A DNA stretch of 57,400 bases, taken from positions 1 to 57,400 of the forward strand of contig JAYPEK010000025.1 of the NCBI GenBank assembly GCA_038125725.1. The letters are read 5' to 3'. The DNA is from TMED8 sp038125725. GTDB taxonomy: Bacteria > Pseudomonadota > Alphaproteobacteria > Rhodospirillales > Casp-alpha2. Below are positions 36,403 to 44,932 of this stretch, one piece after another. The position numbers and the translations under genes are program-made. How positions within the stretch are numbered: position 1 is the stretch's first letter; each line of letters starts with the position of its first letter. The notes below the pieces were generated by a model that saw only the letters and a list, made by a program, of their open reading frames with translations, was not told the DNA's origin and ran no database searches.

Positions 36403-38595
36403 CTACCTACGGCCGACCAACCACTCTTCCAGTTTTGACCACCGCCGGCCCTCGACCCGCCCCTTGACGGCCATACCGATGGCCTTCTTCTGACCGACCA
36501 GCACGACCATTTGTTTGCCTCGGGTGATGCCTGTGTAGAGCAGGTTCCGCCGCAGCATCATGTAATGCTGCATCATGATCGGAATGACGATGGCGGGATA
36601 CTCTGAGCCCTGAGACTTGTGGATGCTGACAGCGTAGGCGAGGGCAATCTGATCGAGTTCGCCAAACTGATACTCGACGGCCCTACCATCAAACTCGATG
36701 GTCATTTCCTGCGCGTCGGGATCGATTTGGCGGACATAGCCGAGATCACCGTTGAAGACCTCTTTGTCGTAGTCATTGTCCGTTTGCATCACCTTGTCAC
36801 CGACGCGGTAGGTGTAGCCGAACCTCTCAACCGCAATCTCGTCGGTGGGCGGGTTCAGGGCCTTTTGTAGGTCGACGTTCAGAGATCGTGCGCCGATACC
36901 GCCACGGTTCATCGGACACAGCACCTGAACGTCCTGAATGGGATCAAAGCCGAATCGCTTTGGTAGTCGGTTCTTCACGATCTCGATGACCTTGGCGACG
37001 GCATCGTCGGGATCATAGGCCTGAGCAAAATAGAAGTCGGTCTTGGCTCCTTTTTCGGTGTCGAGGTTGGGTATGTAGCCCGAGTTCACCTTGTGGGCGT
37101 TGGTAACGATCTGGCTTTCGGCGGCTTGGCGGAATATCTCCGTCAACCTAGCTACCGGAACAGCCCCTGAACTGATGATATCAGCAAGCACCTGGCCTGG
37201 CCCGACGGATGGCAATTGATCGACATCGCCAACGATGATCAACCCGGCTTTGTCGGGCAGTCCTTTGAGGACGGCGGCCATCAGCAGAACATCGACCATC
37301 GAGGTCTCGTCGATGACCAGAAGGTCACATTCTAGGGGGTCTTCGCTGCCTCGTTTGAACCCGCCGTGCTTGGGATCAACCTCTAAAAGCCGGTGAATGG
37401 TTTTTGCTTCAATGCCCGTCGTTTCCGACAGGCGTTTCGCTGCCCGACCCGTGGGAGCAGCAAGCGCCACGTTGACGGCTTTGACCGTGAGGATGCCCAG
37501 GATTGCATTGACGAGGGTGGTCTTGCCAACGCCGGGACCACCGGTGATCACCATAACCTTCGATGAGATCGCCTTTCTCACCGCTTCACGTTGGCTGTTG
37601 GCGAGACTGACCCCGAGCTTCTTCTCAATCCATGGGATGGCAACTTCAGCATCGATCTCTGGCCAATAAGGTCTTCCCGTTGCCAGTGCCTTCAGGCGCT
37701 CTGCTATGAGCTTCTCAGCATTCCAGAGATGACCGAGGAATATGCAGCGTTCGCCTCCCATGGTGTCGGCAACCACGGTCTCTTCTTGGAGTTCCAGGTG
37801 AAGCGCATCTCGGAGGATGGCAGTTGGAATTTCCAGAAGCTTTTCGGCAGCCGGTAAAAGATCATCTTCGGGCAGGCCGCAATGCCCCTCGGTAACGGCC
37901 TCTGTAAGGGTATATGAGATGCCCGCCCGAGCCCTGATCATGGCGGTCTTTTCGACACCGAGTTTTTCAGCGATCTGATCGGCGGTCTTAAACCCGATCC
38001 CCTTGATGTCACGAGCCAGGCGGTAGGGGTTCTCGCTGACCAGGGGAATAGCATCGGCGCCATAGGTTTTGTAAATGCGCACGGCCCGTGACGTGCCAAC
38101 GCCATGAGATTGCAGGAACACCATGATCTCACGAATGGCCTTTTGGTCGGCCCAGCCCGACGTGATCCGATCAACTCGCTTAGGGCCAATGCCATCGAGC
38201 TTTAGCAATCTCTCCGGCTCATCCTCGATCACGTCGAAGACGTGTTCGCCGAAGGCTTTGACCAACTTTTTGGCGAAGTGCGGACCGATCCCTTTAATCA
38301 TGCCGCTGCCGAGGTATTTCTCGATCCCGTCGAGGGAACTGGGGGGCATGACCTTGAGGAAGGTCGTTTTGAACTGCATGCCGTGGTCACGGTTGTTATC
38401 CCACCGGCCAGAGCACTGGATAAACTCTCCCGGTTGAACCGAGGCAGCCGAGCCAATCACCGAGACCAACTCACGGTGTCCACGTACCTTAACGCGGAGA
38501 ACGCAGAACCCGGTTTCCTGGCTGTGGAAGGTCACACGCTCAACCAAGCCCGAAAGAGGCTCCCGGTCTTGGTCGCGGTGTGATGAGCCCTTCAC
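36403..38595 (-). CDS. recD2: RecD2-like SF1B ATP-dependent DNA helicase
   Basis: This 730-residue protein has the RecD2 layout. It has an N-terminal OB-like domain (residues about 15-85), then helix-hairpin-helix repeats (KGIGPHFAKKLVKAF, LDGIGPKRVDRI, KGIGFKTADQIAEKLG). The SF1 motor follows with Walker A GGPGVGKTT (352-360), DE box D429-E430 in LLVIDETSM, and VGDVDQLPSVGPG. The C-terminal AYAVSIHKSQGSEYP and LLYTGITRGKQ are the closing motifs. It should unwind DNA 5' to 3'. It starts with GTG overlapping the DUF6880 stop. Base composition is lower in GC than the genes before tRNA-Lys. No RecB or RecC is nearby. Confidence 0.92.
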   Translation of the reverse strand: MKGSSHRDQDREPLSGLVERVTFHSQETGFCVLRVKVRGHRELVSVIGSAASVQPGEFIQCSGRWDNNRDHGMQFKTTFLKVMPPSSLDGIEKYLGSGMIKGIGPHFAKKLVKAFGEHVFDVIEDEPERLLKLDGIGPKRVDRITSGWADQKAIREIMVFLQSHGVGTSRAVRIYKTYGADAIPLVSENPYRLARDIKGIGFKTADQIAEKLGVEKTAMIRARAGISYTLTEAVTEGHCGLPEDDLLPAAEKLLEIPTAILRDALHLELQEETVVADTMGGERCIFLGHLWNAEKLIAERLKALATGRPYWPEIDAEVAIPWIEKKLGVSLANSQREAVRKAISSKVMVITGGPGVGKTTLVNAILGILTVKAVNVALAAPTGRAAKRLSETTGIEAKTIHRLLEVDPKHGGFKRGSEDPLECDLLVIDETSMVDVLLMAAVLKGLPDKAGLIIVGDVDQLPSVGPGQVLADIISSGAVPVARLTEIFRQAAESQIVTNAHKVNSGYIPNLDTEKGAKTDFYFAQAYDPDDAVAKVIEIVKNRLPKRFGFDPIQDVQVLCPMNRGGIGARSLNVDLQKALNPPTDEIAVERFGYTYRVGDKVMQTDNDYDKEVFNGDLGYVRQIDPDAQEMTIEFDGRAVEYQFGELDQIALAYAVSIHKSQGSEYPAIVIPIMMQHYMMLRRNLLYTGITRGKQMVVLVGQKKAIGMAVKGRVEGRRWSKLEEWLVGRR

Positions 38596-40034
38596 CGGCC
38601 AACCAAGCTCCAGAACATGGATTTACGTCCGTGCTTGGCCCTCAGTCTCTCGACATAGGCTTCATGGGTGTCGTGGGGGCCAAAATTCTCAATCGATGTT
38701 GCGAGGCTGGCGCATTCTTTTAAATGGCGAGCGGTATGGCGGTATCTCGTTGATCTCGCCTTCCCTAAGGCGAAGTCAATGAGTGCCCGACGCAGCACCG
38801 TTGCCGCCAAGGGATGTTTGGCCTCCAGCGCATCTGCCGCAGGCGGCAAAAACTCGTACAGATTACCATCAAGTTCTTCGAAGCGGCTCAGCACCAATTC
38901 CGCTGCTTTATCCAGGTTCGGCCAGGAAACGAGAAAGATCAGCGAGCGGTGAACATTTTCATGCTTTAGAGCAACGTCCATGGCTCGTTCTTCGGCTTCC
39001 ATATCTTCAAAATCGGGAAGCTGTTTGAGATACGAACGCAGATGCTGGTCGCGTAATGAATCCTCAAAACACGTCCAACGGAACTCTTGCGCTTCATTGG
39101 GTTTGCCCAGGGCCTCAAGGACCTGGGTCCGCGTTAGCTCCCATTCGAAGGGTATCCAGCCTGGCCGATTTTCCTCCACGGCATTGATCGCCTCCCAAGC
39201 TTCTTCGGCGCGCCCCACCGCTAACAGGCGATTGGCAATATCAGCGGCCACCCTAGGGACAGTCTTAGCGTTCTCGCTCTGTTGCGCGATGTAGGCGTCT
39301 ACATCGCCTTGGGCGTCGGCGATTTCTTGCAGAGCAAGCGAGACCATACTTGAACGATGGTGCTCAGCGTAATCATCAGCATAGATCAGGCCGCTAGAGC
39401 TAATGCCAATGACCACGCGATCCCTTTGGTTTGGTTTTGGGATCGGTTCCTTGGACAGGGCATTGACCTGTTCCTTGAGGTGTTCAAGGCCGGTTGAACC
39501 TAGGGCCGGTGTCATCGATCTGATCAAATAATCGTATTGGCCGTAATCGTTTTGGGTCAGCGCATCGAATATTTGGCCGGCTAGAGATTTTGGGTCGGTG
39601 TTGGCTGAGAGGGCAATTTGTCCAAGGTCTTCGACTGCGGTGTGGAATACGTCGACCACGCGACCACTACCGTCGTCGTCGCATCGCTCAAACACCGAGT
39701 TGGCAAGTGCCGTAAATCGCCACATCAACTCAAGCGCCTCGACAGGATTGTCTTTTGCAACCTGTTCGACAATGGCGCTGCGTTGAAGCTCGAGGTCTTT
39801 GATAAACTTCTTTATCTTGTCCCATTCGACGAAGGAATTGGAGCGGGCGATGGTGGCTATTCGCTTGCGGATTTCTTTGGCGACTTCACCGGAACCTTGA
39901 GCACCTGCCAGTTCCAGCCGTAACCGGCGTTTCGCCTCATTGTCGCCTTTGGTGATTTCAATCAGCAATTCGGAAAGACGAGCGGCACCCAGAGCCTCTA
40001 GGTTTTTTGCATTCAGAGTTTTTTTCGATGCCAA
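38592..40034 (-). CDS. DUF6880 family protein
   Basis: This protein of about 480 residues matches, from memory, the DUF6880 family. Its start ASKKTLNAKNLEALGAARLS and the IARSNSFVEWDKI region are characteristic. It looks all-helical, with an alpha-solenoid or TPR-like middle (LLAVGRAEEAWEAINAVEE; VLEALGKPNEAQEFRW). I use the TTG at 40034 because GGGAG lies 9 bases upstream and the family starts there; an ATG at 40043 abuts the GGGAG. No enzymatic motif is visible. It is first in an operon with the RecD2-like helicase (GTGA overlap) and the 58-residue protein. Function is unknown. Confidence 0.82.
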   Translation of the reverse strand: MASKKTLNAKNLEALGAARLSELLIEITKGDNEAKRRLRLELAGAQGSGEVAKEIRKRIATIARSNSFVEWDKIKKFIKDLELQRSAIVEQVAKDNPVEALELMWRFTALANSVFERCDDDGSGRVVDVFHTAVEDLGQIALSANTDPKSLAGQIFDALTQNDYGQYDYLIRSMTPALGSTGLEHLKEQVNALSKEPIPKPNQRDRVVIGISSSGLIYADDYAEHHRSSMVSLALQEIADAQGDVDAYIAQQSENAKTVPRVAADIANRLLAVGRAEEAWEAINAVEENRPGWIPFEWELTRTQVLEALGKPNEAQEFRWTCFEDSLRDQHLRSYLKQLPDFEDMEAEERAMDVALKHENVHRSLIFLVSWPNLDKAAELVLSRFEELDGNLYEFLPPAADALEAKHPLAATVLRRALIDFALGKARSTRYRHTARHLKECASLATSIENFGPHDTHEAYVERLRAKHGRKSMFWSLVGR

Positions 40035-40043
40035 GGCCCGCAT

Positions 40044-40382
40044 CTCCCGCGATCATCAAAAAGCGACGGCTGACGGGCTCGGAAACTCACCAGACGCGAC
40101 CAGCGGATTATGAACCACCGCGTCGCGTTCTTCTAGGGAACTGGCCTGCTAACTTCCTCGGTCCTGGCCAGGGCCTGAGACAACTTGAAAAGCCGACCTC
40201 AAAATGGCTGCAGGACCTTCAGCAGCGGAAGGAAACCATCGGCACTTGCTGACGGAAGAAATGTGCCAATTTCGGAAATCGAAACTTCTACGGTTGGCCA
40301 TGCCAGGGCCATCGTTTTACATGATGCGTCCCAGCATCAATGGCGCTTGGGCGGCATGGTTTTCTAGGACAACGGGGCAAGC
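40044..40382. other. 339-bp intergenic region between DUF6880 and the aldehyde dehydrogenase
   Basis: Short open frames exist on the plus strand but none has protein-like composition plus a start signal. The region should hold the promoter of the minus-strand operon and that of the dehydrogenase; I see no strong sigma-70 match for either. One frame reads PSINGAW, reminiscent of an aldehyde dehydrogenase N-terminus, but out of frame and too far from the gene. Confidence 0.4.
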
Positions 40383-41819
40383 ATGCTTTGCGCCGTCGCG
40401 GGCTATAGCCCTGACGACCGGCGTCGGATGCACCGAACCACGATCAAGGCCATGGCAATCATCGACCCGGCCACGGAAGAGGAAATCGGCCGGCTATCGA
40501 TGGCGACCCAGCCCGATTTGGACGCGGCACTGGAATCGACCCAAAAGGGCTTTGCCATCTGGCGCGAAACCGGTGCTTTCGAGCGTTACCAGACCATGCG
40601 CCGAGCGGCGGTGTTGCTGCGCGAGCGCAAGGACGACATCGCCTGGTTGATGACCCGAGAGAACGGCAAGCCTTTGGCTCAGTCGGGCATGGAAATCGCG
40701 GTTGCCGCCGACACCATCGATTGGTTCGCCGAAGAAGCGCGCCGCACCTACGGTCAGGTCATTCCGGCCCGCATGCCGGGCGTCACGCAAATGACCCAGA
40801 AATTGCCGGTCGGCCCGGTAGCGGCGTTCTCGCCCTGGAATTTCCCGGTCAACCAGATCGTACGCAAGCTGTCAGCGGCCTTGGCGACGGGATGTTCGAT
40901 CATCGTCAAGGCACCGGAAGAAACGCCAGCCTCGCCGGCTGCACTGATTCAGGTGTTCGCCGACGCTGGTGTGCCCGATGGTGTCGTCAACCTGGTTTAT
41001 GGCGTGCCGGCGGAAATCTCTGAATATTTGATTCCGCATACGGTGATCCGAAAAATTTCGTTTACCGGCTCGACACCGGTGGGCAAACATCTGGCGGCCC
41101 TTGCCGGACAGCATATGAAGCGTGCCACTATGGAACTGGGCGGTCATGCGCCGGTGCTGATTTTTGACGATGCCGACGTCGATCAGGCGATCGCCGCCAT
41201 GGTGCCGACCAAGCTGAGAAACGCAGGCCAAGTTTGTGTGTCGCCGACCCGCTTCCTGGTGCAGGACGGCATCGCCGATCAGTTCCTGGAAGGCTTTGTT
41301 GCCGCCATGGCCGAAACCAAGGTCGGCAACGGACTTGAGCCTGACATCGAGATGGGGCCACTCGCTAACGAACGCCGCATCCCAGCCATCGAAGATATGA
41401 TCACGGATGCCAGATCGAAGGGCGCTTCTCTTGCCACCGGTGGCGAGCGCATCGGCAACAAGGGTTACTTTTTCCTGCCCACCGTGATGACCGACGTGCC
41501 GGCTGATGCCAAAGCCATGAACGATGAGCCCTTTGGTCCCATCGCCCTGGTCAACAGGTTCAAGAGTTACGACGAGGCGATCGCGGAGGCCAACCGCCTG
41601 CCTTACGGGCTTGCGGCCTATGCCTTTACCCGCTCGGCCGAAACCTTGCAGAAAATGGGGCGCGAGGTGGAAAGCGGCATGCTGACGGTCAATCACGTCG
41701 GCCTAGCTTTGCCGGAGGTGCCGTTCGGCGGCATTCAGGATTCGGGCTATGGAACCGAAGGGGGCTCGGAAGCACTGGAGGCTTACTTGGAGACCCGCTT
41801 CATCACCGCGCTGACCTGA
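40383..41819 (+). CDS. NAD(P)-dependent aldehyde dehydrogenase
   Basis: This 478-residue enzyme resembles the succinate-semialdehyde dehydrogenase branch. Motifs are FSPWNFPVNQIVRK (catalytic Asn), FTGSTPVGK, MELGGHAPVLIF (general-base Glu) and NAGQVCVSPTRF (nucleophile Cys), with NEEPFGP-like NDEPFGPIA. Residues from DPATEEEIG onward align well. The usual N-terminal strand (an INGxW-type segment some 20 residues earlier) is missing in frame, so the protein may be shortened. An internal ATG at 40452 is an alternative. In this cluster it could oxidise the aldehyde made by the GMC oxidoreductase. Confidence 0.88.
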   Translation: MLCAVAGYSPDDRRRMHRTTIKAMAIIDPATEEEIGRLSMATQPDLDAALESTQKGFAIWRETGAFERYQTMRRAAVLLRERKDDIAWLMTRENGKPLAQSGMEIAVAADTIDWFAEEARRTYGQVIPARMPGVTQMTQKLPVGPVAAFSPWNFPVNQIVRKLSAALATGCSIIVKAPEETPASPAALIQVFADAGVPDGVVNLVYGVPAEISEYLIPHTVIRKISFTGSTPVGKHLAALAGQHMKRATMELGGHAPVLIFDDADVDQAIAAMVPTKLRNAGQVCVSPTRFLVQDGIADQFLEGFVAAMAETKVGNGLEPDIEMGPLANERRIPAIEDMITDARSKGASLATGGERIGNKGYFFLPTVMTDVPADAKAMNDEPFGPIALVNRFKSYDEAIAEANRLPYGLAAYAFTRSAETLQKMGREVESGMLTVNHVGLALPEVPFGGIQDSGYGTEGGSEALEAYLETRFITALT

Positions 41820-41856
41820 CACGAGGCGGTCGAAAAGCCGTTCCCGGTGAGGAGCT

Positions 41857-42786
41857 TTAGGCTGCCAACAGGTCTTGCAAGACGTCTACAATCTTGAACC
41901 GTGGGCGAAACCCCAAGTCATCGTGAGCGCGGTTGAGATCGAGCGGTCCAGCGCTTCTGGCCCGACCGGAAAACACCACGTCACCGGCCGTCGGGACGAT
42001 CTGACGGACCTGATCATGGAGGGCGCGGAGCGAAATGAAGTTTTCCTCCGGCCCGCCGACATTGTAGATGTCATGGCGAAGCCCGGATGCGAACAGTGCG
42101 CGCACGGTTGCTTCGACGGCGTCATCGACGTAGGTCAGGTGGCAGGTCTCCTCGCCGCTGGCGAAGTCGATTTCGGCGTTGCCACCCATTGCCGTCTTTA
42201 GAATCTTATACCGCGCCAATGCCATGCCGGCACCGGAAGGCGGATGTGCGCTGAAAACCCCTGAATAGCGCAATGCCGCAAACGAAAATGCGCTGCGTTC
42301 AGCATAGCGTTTTCCCAGTTTTTCGCCCAACAGCTTTTGTAGTCCGTATATGGAAATCGAGGCGCTCGGGGCGTCGCTTTCCCGCATAAGATCGCCGCGA
42401 TCTCCGTATGCCGCGATGCTGCTGCCGTAAACGAACCGTTTGATGCCCGCTTCCGCCGCTGCCCGTAAGATGTTCGCAGCACCCGATACATTGACGGCGA
42501 TACCGAGTTCGGGGTTTTCTTCCGCTTCCTGTTGCAGGCAGGCCGCCAATTGCAGAACGGCATCCGGCTTCCATGCCGCAATGGCGGCGCCAACGCTCGG
42601 TCCGTCTGTTACGTCACCCGAAAAAATCTCGGCATCCGCGATGTCGATACTTTGGCGCCGGGTGTACACCGCGACTTGGCTGCCTTCCTGGCAGAGGCGA
42701 GTGCAACAGGCCGCACCAATGGTTCCCGTGCCGCCAAACACCATGACTCGCCTTGGCGGAACCAAATCAGATGCCTGCGGGGTCAT
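41857..42786 (-). CDS. NAD-dependent epimerase/dehydratase (SDR-e family)
   Basis: This 309-residue extended short-chain dehydrogenase has the nucleotide-binding motif VMVFGGTGTIGAACC at the N-terminus. The S-Y-K catalytic set appears as YGSSIAAYGD and YGLQK. A TYVDDAVEATVRAL block matches NAD-sugar epimerases. It is last in the minus-strand run of ROK regulator, tctB, tctA, phosphoesterase and this gene, with a 46-bp gap after the phosphoesterase. The substrate is probably a sugar or polyol derivative but is not determined. Confidence 0.87.
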   Translation of the reverse strand: MTPQASDLVPPRRVMVFGGTGTIGAACCTRLCQEGSQVAVYTRRQSIDIADAEIFSGDVTDGPSVGAAIAAWKPDAVLQLAACLQQEAEENPELGIAVNVSGAANILRAAAEAGIKRFVYGSSIAAYGDRGDLMRESDAPSASISIYGLQKLLGEKLGKRYAERSAFSFAALRYSGVFSAHPPSGAGMALARYKILKTAMGGNAEIDFASGEETCHLTYVDDAVEATVRALFASGLRHDIYNVGGPEENFISLRALHDQVRQIVPTAGDVVFSGRARSAGPLDLNRAHDDLGFRPRFKIVDVLQDLLAA

Positions 42787-42832
42787 GGTTCAAACCGTGT
42801 ATTGTTTGCTTCCCTCAGTGGATGCCCGCATG

Positions 42833-44887
42833 TCAACAAAACCAAAGGCTCGGTCCATAGCGATCCACCATGGGCTCCGATAAGACGCCGGTCTCCAAAT
42901 CCAGTACTCTCGTAGGTTCGCGCCCGGTTTGGCCAGGCATTCGAAGCCAACTCGAATTTGCCGGATCAATCGATGAGCTGTCCGCTTCCGGAAGGACGAG
43001 GATTAACTCCTGTCCATCCGCTTGCACCGATATCGCCCGCAGACCATCAGTCGTATGCACCCGGCCTGCGGTTAGGGCTTCAAACTCGTCCAGGGCTCCG
43101 TGCAAATGGCGCAGTACATGAAAGGCTGGGCGTGGGTTATTGAGCCGGTCGAGGACGCCGTTTCGTACGAAATAGCCCCGGTCGTTGTCGATGTAGGTAT
43201 CGCAATAGACGGCAACGTTGTCGCGCGTGTTCGCGGCCAACGCCGCCTCGGCGACTCGGCGCGTGACCCAAGCGTCATCTTCCCAGGGTTCCGCCGGGTT
43301 CGACCAGCACATGCGCAGATGCACGGACGCTTTGATGCCGAGTTCCTCGGCTAGGTCAGCAGCCTCGTGAATCGCGTCCCAAGGCGACCGGTCGGCGGTC
43401 AGGCGAAACACGAAGCCGTCCAAGGCACCTGCCAATTCCGAGCGGGCCAGCAGGCTTTCCATCTGGTCCCGATCGTCTACGAGAAATCCCTGGTTGATGA
43501 CATGGTAGTAATGACCGGCCTCGCTCCGAAGTTCATCGATGGAGCGAAGCCTCGAGAGATAGACGGGCAGATCGGTCTCGCGCGCCGCGTCGCCGATGTC
43601 TTGCGCAATGCCGTCGAACACATCCCAGTTCACGCCGATCTCCCAGGCGCTGAAGATATCCTGGTTGGCCTTGATCAGTTCTCGATCCCGCGCCGTTGGT
43701 GCACCGAAGGTGAAAAGCGAGAATTCGTGGCCGTGGCGACACAGCACGCGCATGCGTTCGCGAACATCCGGAACCAGGAGATCGCGGAGCGGCACTCTTA
43801 GCTTTCGCACTCCCATTTCCCACAAACCCATCAACGGGTAGTCGTTGCGGACTTCCTTCCGGTCGAACTCGTCCAAGCCGCCGGTCGGAGGAATCTCCAC
43901 GACCTCCATCCAATTCTGGCGCATGTCGAAACCGAAGTTGCCGTGCCGGTTTCGGCGCGGATGAACCGCCTTGACCTGATCCAACGGCGCGGGCACCGGC
44001 GAAGCAGCGGCTGCGGTTTGTCCGTAGGTGCGGATGACGTCGACCACATGGCCATTTTCATGTACGTCAACGATGAAGTAGCCGAGCTTCGCCTTGTCGT
44101 TGCGTCCGGCTTGATCACCGCTTCTTGGCCGGGCGCGGTACATCTCGCTGTAATCCTGGCGCACGAACGAAGTGGAGGGCAGCAAATAGCAGTCCGTTTT
44201 GGCATGGCGATTGTACCAGAAATTGTGGACATGGCCGATAAACAGGGCTTCGACCTGATATCGCGCCAACAGCTCGAGCATCCAAGTGCGGCCCGGTTCG
44301 CCGATGTTGTCGTAGTTTTCTTCCTCGTCGGGCCGGGAGAAATAGGGCGGGTAGTGGCTGTGCATGAAGATGCGTTTGCCTCGATTGGCTTCCAGGTCGG
44401 CTTCAAGCCAGCGGCGTTGTTCAGCCTCGCTCGTCAGGCCGGAATTGATGATTTGCGCATTAATAATGATGAAATGATCACCTCCGTGATCGAACGATTG
44501 GTACTGTGCGCCAAAATGCTCGTCCCACAGGGCCAAGTAGTCGTCGCAGATGCCAGCTGCCGGCGCCCAGTCGTTGGGTTTGTCGCCAACATCATGATTG
44601 CCGGGAGTGAGATAAAGCGGATGACGCAGTTCCGCTACCTGCTCATGGAAACGTGCGGCCGCCTCGCGGTAGAGGTGCGGCACCGCCGGCACTGGGTGGA
44701 TCAGGTCGCCGACATTGACGACAAAGGCGATGTCCCGCGTGTTGAGATCGCGCACCACGTGCCGCATGCGCGCATTGGCGAGGCGGTTGACCTCGAACGG
44801 CGAATTGCAGTCGTCCTCACCCTGGTTGAGGTGGGTGTCGGTAATGACCGCGAAGGCATAACGGAACGCACCCAGGTCGTCTTGCAT
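42833..44887 (-). CDS. Two-domain calcineurin-like metallophosphoesterase
   Basis: Residues about 10-290 form a metallophosphoesterase domain with all the expected metal ligands: D17-T-H19, G60-D61, G96-N-H-D99, H176-S-H178 and G218-H-V-H221. Residues about 300-684 form a second domain of unknown type with repeated helix/strand alternation (GLWEMGVRKLRVPL, FSAWEIGVNWDVFDGI, DGFVFRLTADRSPW, SVHLRMCWSNP) that looks like a TIM-barrel fold; this is inference. There is no signal peptide. AGGAGG lies 6 bases before the ATG. It follows tctA in the operon and may cleave a phosphoester of the imported compound. Confidence 0.85.
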   Translation of the reverse strand: MQDDLGAFRYAFAVITDTHLNQGEDDCNSPFEVNRLANARMRHVVRDLNTRDIAFVVNVGDLIHPVPAVPHLYREAAARFHEQVAELRHPLYLTPGNHDVGDKPNDWAPAAGICDDYLALWDEHFGAQYQSFDHGGDHFIIINAQIINSGLTSEAEQRRWLEADLEANRGKRIFMHSHYPPYFSRPDEEENYDNIGEPGRTWMLELLARYQVEALFIGHVHNFWYNRHAKTDCYLLPSTSFVRQDYSEMYRARPRSGDQAGRNDKAKLGYFIVDVHENGHVVDVIRTYGQTAAAASPVPAPLDQVKAVHPRRNRHGNFGFDMRQNWMEVVEIPPTGGLDEFDRKEVRNDYPLMGLWEMGVRKLRVPLRDLLVPDVRERMRVLCRHGHEFSLFTFGAPTARDRELIKANQDIFSAWEIGVNWDVFDGIAQDIGDAARETDLPVYLSRLRSIDELRSEAGHYYHVINQGFLVDDRDQMESLLARSELAGALDGFVFRLTADRSPWDAIHEAADLAEELGIKASVHLRMCWSNPAEPWEDDAWVTRRVAEAALAANTRDNVAVYCDTYIDNDRGYFVRNGVLDRLNNPRPAFHVLRHLHGALDEFEALTAGRVHTTDGLRAISVQADGQELILVLPEADSSSIDPANSSWLRMPGQTGREPTRVLDLETGVLSEPMVDRYGPSLWFC

Positions 44888-44932
44888 GAATTCCTCCTTA
44901 CTTCGCCGTTTGGAAAACTTCCGAGCCCGCCT

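Noticed and set aside
40330..40440. PSINGAW in a different frame upstream of the aldehyde dehydrogenase, as a frameshifted N-terminus
   Set aside because: The distance to DPATEEE is too long for the family and the intervening sequence shows no similarity in any frame.
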